A DNA stretch of 64,000 bases from Desulfofundulus kuznetsovii DSM 6115 (GCF_000214705.1 NC_015573.1:1263001-1327000), one strand, 5' to 3'; shown: positions 17,757 to 25,948, counted from the stretch's first letter. The notes: a model not told the origin generated them from the sequence alone. Numbers and translations: made by a program.

Positions 17757-18134
17757 ATGCCTAAACGTCAGATCGTGCGCATAGATGAGGAAAAATGTAC
17801 CGGTTGCGGTCTGTGTGTGACCCCTTGTGCCGAAGGGGCTATCCAGATTGTGGATGGTAAGGCCCGGGTGGTTCGGGAGGAATTATGCGATGGTGCTGGT
17901 TTTTGTATCGGCGTTTGTCCGGCGGGCGCCCTTTCCATTGAAGAGCGGGAAGCGCCGGCCTTTTCCGAAGAGGCCGTCCACGAGCACTTGAAGAATAAGG
18001 AAAAAACATACCTTACCCAAACCTGCTTCCGCTGTGGAAACACCGAGGACCGCATTCCCTTGCTCCCTTGCCGGTACCGGGGCGAAAGCCTCTGGGTGTG
18101 CACCCGCTGCCTGCCGCCGCTTATTCACGGTTAA
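17757..18134 (+). CDS. Two-cluster ferredoxin with C-terminal zinc-ribbon-like tail
   Basis: The 125-residue protein starts with a 2[4Fe-4S] ferredoxin domain: CTGCGLCVTPCAEGAI (residues 14-29) and CDGAGFCIGVCPAGAL (about 44-59). The second motif is the variant C-x5-C-x3-CP seen in many anaerobe ferredoxin-like proteins. A charged linker leads to a C-terminal CFRCG (near 91) and CTRC (near 117), which may bind zinc or a further cluster. ATG follows AGAGGGGGG. It stands alone between ylbJ and a strong terminator, so its partner is not given by context. Confidence 0.85.
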   Translation: MPKRQIVRIDEEKCTGCGLCVTPCAEGAIQIVDGKARVVREELCDGAGFCIGVCPAGALSIEEREAPAFSEEAVHEHLKNKEKTYLTQTCFRCGNTEDRIPLLPCRYRGESLWVCTRCLPPLIHG

Positions 18135-18154
18135 ACCTCTATCGACGTGTTATG

Positions 18155-18195
18155 AAAAAAAGATGCGACTTCTGCCGCAAGTCGCATCTTTTTTT
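18155..18195. terminator. Strong bidirectional terminator after the ferredoxin gene
   Basis: GATGCGACTT (18162-18171) pairs perfectly with AAGTCGCATC (18179-18188). Seven A precede and seven T follow, so it serves the ferredoxin gene and the minus-strand small gene beyond. Confidence 0.9.
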
Positions 18196-18253
18196 CCCCG
18201 TGACAGGAGCAGGAGTCCGGACAGATGTGTCGAAGAGGAATGCTAAGGCCGGG

Positions 18254-18448
18254 TTAACGGGAGTATTGACAGTAGCATTTGATGCATTTACCCCTGGAAC
18301 CCTTGAACAGGTCGCGAAATAGCTGATCCAGTTCAGCGTGTTTTAAGCGAATCAAGCCTTCGGGATTGGCAAGGACATTGTTAACAAACAGGCGAATGTA
18401 AACGTGTTCCTGGGTTTCGACCACCACCACGAGTTTGTACTCATTCAC
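18254..18448 (-). CDS. Small hypothetical protein, basic Cys-rich C-terminus
   Basis: This 64-residue product, beginning MNEYKLVVVVETQEHVYIRL, is not recognised. Its N-terminal half is predicted beta-rich. The C-terminus ends GKCIKCYCQYSR, with three closely spaced cysteines that could bind metal. The frame continues upstream to 18634, but the GTG at 18448 has AAAGGGGTG eight bases before it, and the upstream part overlaps the metallophosphoesterase gene head-on. A bidirectional terminator lies just downstream. I think it is real, but coding is not certain. Confidence 0.5.
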   Translation of the reverse strand: MNEYKLVVVVETQEHVYIRLFVNNVLANPEGLIRLKHAELDQLFRDLFKGSRGKCIKCYCQYSR

Positions 18449-18542
18449 CGGGTTACACCCCTTTATTCTTAAAAGTTCCCCCCCCTTTTTCGGAGCACCC
18501 GGCTCCGGGCCAGGGCACGCTGGGTGGGAGAGTGAGACTAAA

Positions 18543-19280
18543 ATGAAAATATATGCTATCAGCGACTTACATTTGTCTTTTTCCAGGGCACCGGATCCGT
18601 TAAACTGGGGGGACAGTCCGGAGTATAAGCCCATGGTCGAGGTAGATGAGTCGTGGGCCGCTCATGCATCCCGCATCTACGAAAACTGGACGCGGATCGT
18701 TACTGACGACGATGTGGTGCTGGTAGGCGGGGACATCTCCTGGGCTATGCGTTTGGAGGAAGCCCGGCCGGACTTGCATTTTCTCGGTTTGCTGCCGGGA
18801 CTCATAGTAGCCGTCCAGGGCAACCATGATTACTGGTGGCAGAGTATCTCCCGGGTGCGGGCAATGGCTCCTCCTAATATGCGCTTGATCCAGAACGACC
18901 ACATACGGCTGGGTGATCTGGTCATCTGCGGTACCCGGGGATGGCTGTGTCCCAACGGTGCCTTTTTCAAGGATGAAGATATGAAAATTTACAGGCGCGA
19001 ACTCATCCGGTTACGGAACTCCCTGGAAAGCGTGCAAGGGTCTGCGGAGGAAATCATTGTCATGATGCATTATATGCCGACCAACGAAAAACACGAATAC
19101 AGTGGATTTATCGAAATTTTTCAGGAGTACGGCGTAAAACACGTAGTTTACGGCCACCTGCATGCCCGGGCCTGCCGTTACCGTTTGCCCGATCAGGCCT
19201 GGGGGATTAACTTTTATCTCACCAGCGCCGACTATTTATCTTTCACACCGCGCCTGATTATGAATTGGCCCCCTTGTTAA
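18543..19280 (+). CDS. Calcineurin-like metallophosphoesterase
   Basis: The 245-residue protein has the five metallophosphoesterase motifs in order: SDLHL (6-10), VGGDISW (about 58-64), QGNHDYWW (about 86-93), MMHYMP and YGHLHA. The family cleaves phosphomonoesters or diesters with two metal ions; the substrate here is unknown. The frame opens earlier at 18435, but the ATG at 18543 begins the beta strand MKIYAISDLHL and has GGGAGAGTGAG upstream. Its stop codon lies in the left arm of a perfect 10-bp inverted repeat. Confidence 0.9.
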   Translation: MKIYAISDLHLSFSRAPDPLNWGDSPEYKPMVEVDESWAAHASRIYENWTRIVTDDDVVLVGGDISWAMRLEEARPDLHFLGLLPGLIVAVQGNHDYWWQSISRVRAMAPPNMRLIQNDHIRLGDLVICGTRGWLCPNGAFFKDEDMKIYRRELIRLRNSLESVQGSAEEIIVMMHYMPTNEKHEYSGFIEIFQEYGVKHVVYGHLHARACRYRLPDQAWGINFYLTSADYLSFTPRLIMNWPPC

Positions 19281-19308
19281 AAAAACAGGTATTTTGCCTT
19301 AACAAGGG
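19271..19308 (+). terminator. Stem-loop overlapping the metallophosphoesterase stop codon
   Basis: CCCTTGTTAA (19271-19280) and TTAACAAGGG (19299-19308) are perfect inverted repeats, and the left arm includes the TAA stop. Only an A-rich stretch follows, so it is either a weak terminator or a 3'-end stabilising hairpin. Confidence 0.45.
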
Positions 19309-19445
19309 AAAAATTCCATTTTAAAAGGGGGGCAGGAGTTTAATCTTTTATATCTAATATAAACTGAAAAGAAAGGTTTTTAAAGACCTGAGTGAGGGGA
19401 AAGAGGTAGTGTTTTTTTGGGGGTAAAATAAGGGAGGGGTTATAT

Positions 19446-19769
19446 TTGGCTAAATTTATTTGTGACACCTGCGGCAAGGAAGTGCAGGTCATTGACGGGG
19501 TGGTTTCCTGGACCAGGGAAGAAAAGGAGTTGCGCAATTTCAAACTCACCCACAAGGAAAACCTTGGTACGGGCTGCCAGCCGGATAACAACCGTTACCG
19601 GGAATTGTACACGCTAACCCTGGCCAGCGGTTTTATGGAGTTTGTGCAGTACCTCCTGGAACGGTGGGCGGATGGACTGGTTTTAAGAGATCCTGAAACT
19701 CTGCGTAATGTCATGCGTCAGTTGAACCTGCACATGCATGAAAAATTGTTGATGCTGGTGGAGGAATAA
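19446..19769 (+). CDS. Hypothetical protein with N-terminal CxxC
   Basis: The 107-residue product begins MAKFICDTCGKEVQVIDGVVSWTR (key Cys6 and Cys9), a half zinc-ribbon or treble-clef start, with a possible third cysteine at TGCQ near 43. The remainder is helical and amphipathic (FMEFVQYLLERW, LRNVMRQLNLHMHEKLLMLVEE). The TTG start follows GGGAGGGG and a terminator follows the gene, so it appears to be a genuine single-gene unit. I do not recognise the family. Confidence 0.7.
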   Translation: MAKFICDTCGKEVQVIDGVVSWTREEKELRNFKLTHKENLGTGCQPDNNRYRELYTLTLASGFMEFVQYLLERWADGLVLRDPETLRNVMRQLNLHMHEKLLMLVEE

Positions 19770-19794
19770 AACGGGTTGAACAATTTGCCCTGAG

Positions 19795-19829
19795 AAGCTC
19801 TGCTTGTGCAGCAGGGCTTTTAATTTTTT
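19795..19829 (+). terminator. Intrinsic terminator of the CxxC hypothetical gene
   Basis: AAGCTCTGC pairs with GCAGGGCTT (one G-U pair) across a seven-base loop, followed by TTTAATTTTTT. Confidence 0.8.
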
Positions 19830-19833
19830 GTCC

Positions 19834-20016
19834 GGGCGGCGGCCGCCCCCGTCGCTCCGTGCTACGGGCCGGATGAAACAACGGTTCGCCAATCTCAACC
19901 CGGCGCTCACTGGTAAGGTACTCCTTCTGAGTAACGTTGTTTACATGTGCTCAATGGCTATTCTAACGAAAGAGTTGTTTAGTGAGTGCGGGGCTGCTCC
20001 TTCAGGGACAGCCGCC
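19834..20016. repeat. Structured dispersed repeat, family 1 copy 1
   Basis: A GC-rich outer arm (GGGCGGCGG at 19834 against GCCGCC at 20011) encloses a core at 19906-19986 that starts CTCACTGGTAAGGTACTCC and ends AGTGAG. The core differs from that at 44032-44113 at three positions in 82. The CGCTACGGGCC-like segment at the left is also shared. The copy sits between the terminator of the CxxC gene and the stop codon of the minus-strand aminotransferase. No open frame is conserved between the copies. Confidence 0.8.
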
Positions 20017-20036
20017 ACAAGACAGTGTTTGCTGGT

Positions 20037-21224
20037 TTACAAAAGGCCAAGTTCCCGGGCCAGTTGTGTCCAGGCGGGCAAAGAATTGAGGATTATTTGT
20101 TTGCTTATGCAATAGGAGATGCGGAAGTAACCCGGCAAACCAAAACCGCTCCCCGGTACCACCAGAATATTATGTTTTTGGGCAAGCCGGGCGAATTCCA
20201 GGTCGTCGGGCAGGGGAGAGCGAGGGAACAGGTAAAAGGCCCCCTGGGGTTTTACCATCTCGAAGCCCAGGGAAACCAGGTGATTATACAACAGGTCGCG
20301 TTTTTCCTGGTAGGCGGCAATGTCCACCTTTTCCCGCTGCAATTTGGCCACCAGCCGCTGCATCAGCGCGGGGGCGTTAACAAATCCCAGGGTGCGGTTG
20401 CAGAAAACCAGCCCTTCCAGCAGCAGGTCTCCTTCGCTAATCTCCGGGTGAACGGCAGTATACCCAATGCGCTCACCGGGCAGGGCCAGGTCCTTGCTGT
20501 GGGAAGTAACCACGATACTGTTGCGGGTGAAATGGAAGACGCTGGGTAATTCTATCCCATCGTAAATTATTTTGGCATAGGGTTCATCGGAAATTAAATA
20601 AATGGTAGTGCCCAGCTCTTCCCCTTTTTTATCCAGAAGCTTTCCCAGCTCCGCCAGGCAGCCGGCCCCGTATACCACCCCCGTGGGGTTATTGGGTGAA
20701 TTAATGATCACTGCCTTGGTCCTGGAGGTAATGGCTTTTTCCAGGGCCGCCAGATCCGGTTGAAAGTCCGGGCCCGTGGGCACCTCTTTAATAACCCCGC
20801 CATGGTTATCCACGTAAAAACGGTACTCAACGAAATAGGGAACTAATACAATGACCTCGTCCCCCTGATCCAGCAGAGTTTTTAATACTACGTTTAACCC
20901 TCCCCCGGCACCCACGGTCATTACCACGTGCCGGGCGCGGAAAGGCAACCCCGTTTCTTCAGCCAGCACTTCAGCTACTGCCCGGCGGGTTTCCTCGTAG
21001 CCGGCGTTGCTCATGTAGCGATGCATCCCCGGGATGGGGTTTGCGGCCAGTTTGCGTAGTTCCTCTTTAAAGGCCGCCGGAGGTTCCACGTCGGGATTAC
21101 CCAGGGTAAAATCATACACCTTGTCGGCACCGTAAATAGCGCGCAACCGCTCTCCCTCTTCAAACATTTTGCGGATCCAGGAAGCCTGGGAAAGAAATCC
21201 GGCAATCTTTTTGCTTATTGTCAC
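20037..21224 (-). CDS. Class I/II PLP-dependent aminotransferase
   Basis: The 395-residue fold-type I enzyme has GNPDVEPP near 43, YMSNAGYEETR, GAGGGLNVVLKTLL, the NSPNNPTGVVY block, SDEPYAKIIYDG and the PLP lysine in VVTSHSKDLALPGERIGY. It resembles aspartate/aromatic-type aminotransferases, but the amino donor is not clear. The GTG at 21224 is chosen because CCAAAGGAGGG lies before it; the frame runs further up to 21290. It stands alone and divergent from the HAD phosphatase. The stop codon is about 20 bases from a family 1 repeat. Confidence 0.88.
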   Translation of the reverse strand: MTISKKIAGFLSQASWIRKMFEEGERLRAIYGADKVYDFTLGNPDVEPPAAFKEELRKLAANPIPGMHRYMSNAGYEETRRAVAEVLAEETGLPFRARHVVMTVGAGGGLNVVLKTLLDQGDEVIVLVPYFVEYRFYVDNHGGVIKEVPTGPDFQPDLAALEKAITSRTKAVIINSPNNPTGVVYGAGCLAELGKLLDKKGEELGTTIYLISDEPYAKIIYDGIELPSVFHFTRNSIVVTSHSKDLALPGERIGYTAVHPEISEGDLLLEGLVFCNRTLGFVNAPALMQRLVAKLQREKVDIAAYQEKRDLLYNHLVSLGFEMVKPQGAFYLFPRSPLPDDLEFARLAQKHNILVVPGSGFGLPGYFRISYCISKQIILNSLPAWTQLARELGLL

Positions 21225-21327
21225 AATTAACCCTCCTTTGGGTTTTGGAATTCGCCGTAGAGCAAAAAATACCTGCTTGTCAACCGGCATTTATGCTATA
21301 CTGTTGAAGGAAAGGCGGGTATGAACC

Positions 21328-21984
21328 ATGTGCATACAGGTGGCTTTGTTTGATCTGGACGGCACCCTGGCCGACTCCCTACCTCTGATCATGCATACTT
21401 ACCGGCGGGTATTCGATGAAATGGGCATCCCCTGGATCAATGACAATGTCATGCGCTGGATTGGCCGTCCCATCGTGGACATTGCGCGGCATTTTGCCGG
21501 GGGGGAAAGGGCGGAAGAGTTTATCCAGCGCTATCAGCACCACTACCACCGTGATCACGACCGTTATACGCGGCTTTTCCCGGGTACGCTGGAAATGCTC
21601 CAGGATCTGCGCGCCCAGGGCTTACATCTGGGCATCGTTACGTCCAAAGGGAAGACCGGTGCCTGGAACACGCTCAGATTTACCGGCCTGGATAGCCTGA
21701 TGGATGTGGTGGTTACCGCCCATGACGTGGAAAAGCATAAGCCCCTACCCGATCCCATCCTCAAAGCCCTGGAAGCTCTTCGCATCCACCCTCGGGAAGC
21801 AGTCTATGTGGGAGACAGCCATTATGATATCCAGGCCGGCCAGGCGGCCGGAACGCTGACCCTGGGTGTCACCTGGGGTGCGACCCCCCGGGAGGAATTG
21901 GAACGTTATCAACCCGACGGGCTGCTGGAATCCTGGGCGGATTTAAAGTCGTTTCTAGAGAAAGCTAATAGAAACTGCCGCTGA
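21328..21984 (+). CDS. HAD-family phosphatase, PpaX/phosphoglycolate phosphatase-like
   Basis: This 218-residue HAD hydrolase has the nucleophile motif FDLDGTLADS (about 8-17), a helical cap with DEMGIPW, motif II VTSKGK and motif IV YVGDSHYDIQAG. The layout matches pyrophosphatase PpaX and Gph phosphatases, which cannot be separated by eye. The ATG at 21328 lies just after GGAAAGGCGGG. The end coincides with a hairpin that terminates the opposing glutaredoxin gene. Confidence 0.85.
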   Translation: MCIQVALFDLDGTLADSLPLIMHTYRRVFDEMGIPWINDNVMRWIGRPIVDIARHFAGGERAEEFIQRYQHHYHRDHDRYTRLFPGTLEMLQDLRAQGLHLGIVTSKGKTGAWNTLRFTGLDSLMDVVVTAHDVEKHKPLPDPILKALEALRIHPREAVYVGDSHYDIQAGQAAGTLTLGVTWGATPREELERYQPDGLLESWADLKSFLEKANRNCR

Positions 21985-22015
21985 CCCCAGGAAATATTTG
22001 GTGCCAACTGGTGCA

Positions 22016-22055
22016 AAAAAAGGGATGGGGTCCGGTGTTGGCACCCCATCCCTTT
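22016..22055 (-). terminator. Terminator of the glutaredoxin-like gene
   Basis: AAAGGGATGGGGT (22019-22031) pairs with ACCCCATCCCTTT (22043-22055). Read on the minus strand it is followed by a T run, placing it 15 bases after the glutaredoxin stop. Confidence 0.85.
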
Positions 22056-22069
22056 CATACGGCATTTTC

Positions 22070-22339
22070 CTAAGTCATCCGCAAGGGTTCTTCCGCGAGG
22101 AGGTGATCCCATTTTTCCGGTAAGTAGCCCACCACGATATGACCGTCCACATCGATGGTGGGGCACTCGATGCGCCCGGTCTTGTAGCGCAATTCCCCCC
22201 TTGCTCCGGGATCTCGAATGCTTTTTTCTTCGTAGTTAATCCCTCTGTTTTCTAGAAACTGCCTTGCCTTTTGGCAATTGTCACAGTGGGGCGACACGTA
22301 AAGGATTACATGATAATCCCCCAACACGGGCACCTCCAT
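22070..22339 (-). CDS. Glutaredoxin-like/NrdH-type thiol-disulfide protein
   Basis: The 89-residue thioredoxin-fold protein has a redox motif CDNC (residues 19-22) after strand VILYVSPH, the cis-proline region ECPTIDVDG, and a GYLPEKW helix. This is the NrdH/glutaredoxin layout used to reduce disulfides or ribonucleotide reductase. It lies just downstream of the Rrf2-family gene, on the same strand, and may share its transcript. Confidence 0.85.
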   Translation of the reverse strand: MEVPVLGDYHVILYVSPHCDNCQKARQFLENRGINYEEKSIRDPGARGELRYKTGRIECPTIDVDGHIVVGYLPEKWDHLLAEEPLRMT

Positions 22340-22405
22340 CTCTGGATTTTACCCTATTTTGCCCCGGTATGGGGGAATTTTCTCCCCGTACGGGCCGGGC
22401 TGTTT

Positions 22406-22828
22406 TTAACGGGATCCCGGTGAGCCGCCGGCCAGCTGGGCAAAGTTGTAGCGCTTAAATTCCTGGACGAGGGTTTCCTGGATGGATCCCAGGACCCGGT
22501 GCACGGGACAGTGGGGAGGCCCCTGCTTGCTGCAAAATTCCGCGTCCACCAGGCAACGGTTTATTTGTACCGGTCCCTCCACGGCCACCAACACGTCCAA
22601 CAGGGTGATTTCCGCGGGCGGCCGGGCCAGGGCGTAGCCTCCCCCCACGCCGCGGTAGGAATCTACGATGCCCGCCTTGGTGAGCAGGCGTAAAATTTTC
22701 AACAAGAAACGCATGGGTATACATTCCCGCCTGGCGATGACCTGCGCTTCGACCACCTCTCCAGGGGGTAACTGGGCCAGATAGAGCACGGCTCGAAAAG
22801 CGTAATCTGTAGCCTGATTAAGCCTCAT
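22406..22828 (-). CDS. Rrf2-family transcriptional regulator with three cysteines
   Basis: The 140-residue protein starts MRLNQATDYAFRAVLYLAQL and has the winged-helix wing block SYRGVGGGYALARPPAEITLLDV, both Rrf2 hallmarks. Cys92, Cys99 and Cys107 (CLVDAEFC, PPHC) match the cluster-binding pattern of IscR, NsrR and RsrR-type members, so an Fe-S-sensing repressor is likely. No isc/suf genes are nearby. A consensus promoter and a palindromic site lie directly upstream, consistent with autoregulation. Confidence 0.92.
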   Translation of the reverse strand: MRLNQATDYAFRAVLYLAQLPPGEVVEAQVIARRECIPMRFLLKILRLLTKAGIVDSYRGVGGGYALARPPAEITLLDVLVAVEGPVQINRCLVDAEFCSKQGPPHCPVHRVLGSIQETLVQEFKRYNFAQLAGGSPGSR

Positions 22829-22850
22829 CCATTGTCCCCCGTTCTCAAAG

Positions 22851-22879
22851 TATACTTAACTGGTTAACTTTGAGGTATA
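22851..22879 (-). promoter_or_regulatory. Palindromic candidate operator of the Rrf2 regulator
   Basis: TTAAC-TG-GTTAA (22856-22867) is nested between TATAC (22851-22855) and GTATA (22875-22879). It lies immediately downstream of the -10, where a bound repressor would block transcription. The factor that binds is inferred to be the adjacent Rrf2 protein. Confidence 0.45.
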
Positions 22880-22908
22880 TTCTAGCTGGCCCTCTTTGTG
22901 CCTGTCAA
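22879..22908 (-). promoter_or_regulatory. Sigma-A promoter of the Rrf2 gene
   Basis: On the minus strand TTGACA and TAGAAT are spaced by 18 bases, about 50 bases upstream of the ATG. Confidence 0.78.
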
Positions 22909-22925
22909 GGGGGGAAATTAGTTTT

Positions 22926-23141
22926 TCAGTTCTCATTGTTCACCGGTACGGCCACGTGCCGATCCCGGCCGCAGGCCGGGCAGGAAAAGAGATGCACGCA
23001 GACAGGCGCCTCAAAGGACAGGTTGAAGTAAGGGCTGTAGGGTCCGTAATAGTCGGTGACCGGGCCGGTATCCTCCAGGGGAGTTCCGCACGTGCAAATA
23101 TGCCGACCGGTGTAAATGCCGTTGCAGAGCGGGCAGGCCAT
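22926..23141 (-). CDS. Small zinc-ribbon-like protein
   Basis: The 71-residue protein begins MACPLCNGIYTGRHICTCG and ends with a CPACGRDRHVAV block. Cys pairs at 3/6, near 16/18 and near 54/57 suggest two metal sites. A YYGPYSPY tract lies between them. Similar short MxCPLCNG proteins occur in many clostridia with no known function. The ATG has AAAGGGG upstream. It is divergent from adhE. Confidence 0.75.
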   Translation of the reverse strand: MACPLCNGIYTGRHICTCGTPLEDTGPVTDYYGPYSPYFNLSFEAPVCVHLFSCPACGRDRHVAVPVNNEN

Positions 23142-23239
23142 CTAAAGCAACCCCTTTCTTTTGAAGTTTTATTTTGGCTCGCTGGGTAAGGCATATTCCT
23201 TCTTTTGCTGGAAATAATGAGAGGGGAGGTGTCGGCAAA

Positions 23240-25948
23240 GTGGCTGAGCAGGGAAATTTTCCTGAAATTGACGCCCTGGTGGAAAGGGCCAACCAGGCGG
23301 CCCGGGAATTTGCCCGCCTGGATCAGGAGGCGGTGGACCGCATTGTGCTCAATATGGCCCTGGCCGGGCTGGACAAGCATATGGAACTGGCCCGCATGGC
23401 TGTGGAAGAAACGGGCCGGGGTGTTTATGAAGACAAGGCGACCAAAAACATTTTTGCCACGGAGGCGGTTTATCATAGCATTAAATACGCCAAAACCGTG
23501 GGTGTCATAGAAGACAATGAGGAAGAGGGGTACCTGGAAGTGGCCGAGCCCGTGGGAGTGGTGGCTGCCGTGGTGCCCGTAACCAATCCCACTTCCACCA
23601 CCATGTTTAAGTCCCTGATCTGCGCCAAAACCCGGAACCCGGTGATCTTCAGCTTCCATCCGGGAGCCCAGCGTTGCAGCGCCGCGGCGGCCAAGATCAT
23701 GCTGGAAGCGGCGGTTGCTGCCGGGGCCCCCGCAAACTGCATTTCCTGGCTGGAAAACCCCAACTACGACACCACGGGCTATTTAATGCGGCACCCCGGC
23801 GTGGCCTTGATTGTGGCCACCGGGGGGGCCGGGCTGGTGCGGGCGGCCTACAGTACCGGGAAGCCCGCCCTTGGCGTGGGGCCGGGAAACGTGCCCTGCT
23901 ACATTGAAAAGACCGCCAATTTGAGGCGGGCGGTAACAGACCTGATCATGAGCAAGACCTTTGACAACGGTTTAATCTGTGCTTCCGAACAAAGTGTGAT
24001 CATTGACCGGGAAGTGGCCGACCAGGTTATGGACCTCATGAAGGAAAATGGCTGCTATTTCCTGAATGATGAGGAAACCCGCCTGCTGGAAGAATTGGCC
24101 GTGGAACAGGGGAATTGTACATTAAATCCCCGGGTGGCCGGGCAATCGGCCCGGAGGATTGCGGAGATGGCCGGTTTTGCTGTGCCGCCGGACACAAGGG
24201 TCCTGGTAGTTCGCCTGGCCGGGGTGGGGCCGGAATACCCCCTGTCCATGGAAAAGTTAAGCCCCATCCTCTCCTGCTATATCGTGGAAAGTTTTGCCGA
24301 AGGGTTGGAGTTATGTGAAAAAGTGGTGGAATTTGGCGGGCTGGGCCACACGGCGGTCATTCATTCCGAAGATCAAAAAGTCATTGAAGAGTTCTCCCGC
24401 CGCATTCGCACCGGGAGGATTATCGTCAATTCGCCGGCCACACACGGGGCCATCGGGGATATCTACAACGTGAACGTGCCTTCCTTTACCCTGGGCTGCG
24501 GCTCTATGGGCAGCAATTCCACCACTTCCAATGTCAGTGTGGAAAACCTGATCAACATTAAGCGGGTGGCCAAGCGCCGGGCTAAGCTGCAATGGTTCCG
24601 GGTTCCCGAACGGATCTATTTTGAACCCGGTTCTATACAGTATTTGCGCAAACTCCCCGGGGTGGACAGGGCCTTTATCGTCACCGACCCGGAGATTAAG
24701 CGTCTGGGTTTTGTGGACAAGGTGCTTTATCATCTAAACCACCGCAATAACCGGGTGGTTACCGAGGTCTTTTACGAGGTGGAACCGGACCCCTCGGTAG
24801 AAACGGTGCGCCGGGGATGTGCGGTGATGAACCGGTTTCGTCCTGACACCATTATTGCCGTGGGAGGCGGTTCGGCCATTGACGCTGCCAAGGCCATGTG
24901 GCTTTTTTATGAACACCCGGAAGTGGAGTTTGAGTTTCTCAAACTCAAGTTTATGGATATTCGCAAGCGCACTTACAAGTACCCCAAACTGGGGCGCAAG
25001 GCGCAGCTGGTGGCCATACCCACCACCAGTGGCACCGGTTCGGAAGTAACGGCCTTTGCCGTCATTACCAACAAGGGCGAGCAGGTGAAATATCCCCTGG
25101 CCGATTACGAACTCACACCCGACGTGGCCATTATTGACCCGGATTTTGCCCGCACCATGCCTGACAGGGTGGCGGCCGACACGGGTATGGACGTGCTTAC
25201 CCACGCCCTGGAGGCCTACGTTTCGGTAATGGCCTCGGATTATACCGATGCCATGGCGGCCAAGGCCGTAGAACTGGTCTTTCACTACCTGCCCCGTTCT
25301 TACCGGAATGCCCGGGACCACAAAGCCCGGGAAAAAATGCACAATGCCTCCTGTATTGCGGGTATGGCTTTTACCAATGCGTTTCTAGGCATCAATCACG
25401 CCATGGCCCACCAGCTGGGGTCAGCCTTTCACATTCCGCACGGCCGTGCCAATGCCGTCCTGCTACCCTACGTGGTGGCTTACAATGCCAGCCGGCCGAC
25501 CAAATTTGTTTCCTTTCCCCAGTACGAATACTTCCACGCCCCGGAGAAATACTGGCAGCTGGCCCGGTTGCTGGATTTGCCTGCAGGTACGGTGGAAGAG
25601 GGGGTGAGGAGCCTCATTGGAGCCATCTTCCGGCTGTTAAGGGAACTGGACATGCCCCTTACCGTGGCGGATCTGGGTATTGAACGGGCAGTATATGAGC
25701 GCAGAATCCCCGAAATGGCCGACCGGGCCTTTGCCGATCAGACCGCCACCACCAACCCCCGTTTCCCTCTGGTGGCCGAACTGGCCGACCTTTACCGTCT
25801 GGCCTACGGTCCCCCGTTGTCCCGGGAAGTGGGTGAGGGGCTTTTAGATTTTTCCCTCCTTCAGGGGTACAGGGATGGTATGGCCGTCCCCTGGCCTTTC
25901 CGGGACGGGGATGCTCCGGAAATCAGGCCGGAAAATCCGTTACAGTGA
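23240..25948 (+). CDS. adhE: Bifunctional acetaldehyde-CoA/alcohol dehydrogenase
   Basis: AdhE reduces acetyl-CoA to acetaldehyde and then ethanol, or runs in reverse during alcohol oxidation. The 902-residue chain has an N-terminal aldehyde dehydrogenase half with catalytic Cys247 (GLICASEQSVI), the NAD-binding GGAGLVRAAYSTGKPALGV region, and a C-terminal iron-type alcohol dehydrogenase half with GGGSAIDAAKAMW, the TTSGTGSEVT motif and metal ligands in HALEAY, GINHAMAHQLG and PHGRANAV. GTG at 23240 is chosen because GAGGGGAGGTG precedes it. About 40 extra residues, rich in proline and acidic residues, follow the usual C-terminus. Confidence 0.95.
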   Translation: MAEQGNFPEIDALVERANQAAREFARLDQEAVDRIVLNMALAGLDKHMELARMAVEETGRGVYEDKATKNIFATEAVYHSIKYAKTVGVIEDNEEEGYLEVAEPVGVVAAVVPVTNPTSTTMFKSLICAKTRNPVIFSFHPGAQRCSAAAAKIMLEAAVAAGAPANCISWLENPNYDTTGYLMRHPGVALIVATGGAGLVRAAYSTGKPALGVGPGNVPCYIEKTANLRRAVTDLIMSKTFDNGLICASEQSVIIDREVADQVMDLMKENGCYFLNDEETRLLEELAVEQGNCTLNPRVAGQSARRIAEMAGFAVPPDTRVLVVRLAGVGPEYPLSMEKLSPILSCYIVESFAEGLELCEKVVEFGGLGHTAVIHSEDQKVIEEFSRRIRTGRIIVNSPATHGAIGDIYNVNVPSFTLGCGSMGSNSTTSNVSVENLINIKRVAKRRAKLQWFRVPERIYFEPGSIQYLRKLPGVDRAFIVTDPEIKRLGFVDKVLYHLNHRNNRVVTEVFYEVEPDPSVETVRRGCAVMNRFRPDTIIAVGGGSAIDAAKAMWLFYEHPEVEFEFLKLKFMDIRKRTYKYPKLGRKAQLVAIPTTSGTGSEVTAFAVITNKGEQVKYPLADYELTPDVAIIDPDFARTMPDRVAADTGMDVLTHALEAYVSVMASDYTDAMAAKAVELVFHYLPRSYRNARDHKAREKMHNASCIAGMAFTNAFLGINHAMAHQLGSAFHIPHGRANAVLLPYVVAYNASRPTKFVSFPQYEYFHAPEKYWQLARLLDLPAGTVEEGVRSLIGAIFRLLRELDMPLTVADLGIERAVYERRIPEMADRAFADQTATTNPRFPLVAELADLYRLAYGPPLSREVGEGLLDFSLLQGYRDGMAVPWPFRDGDAPEIRPENPLQ

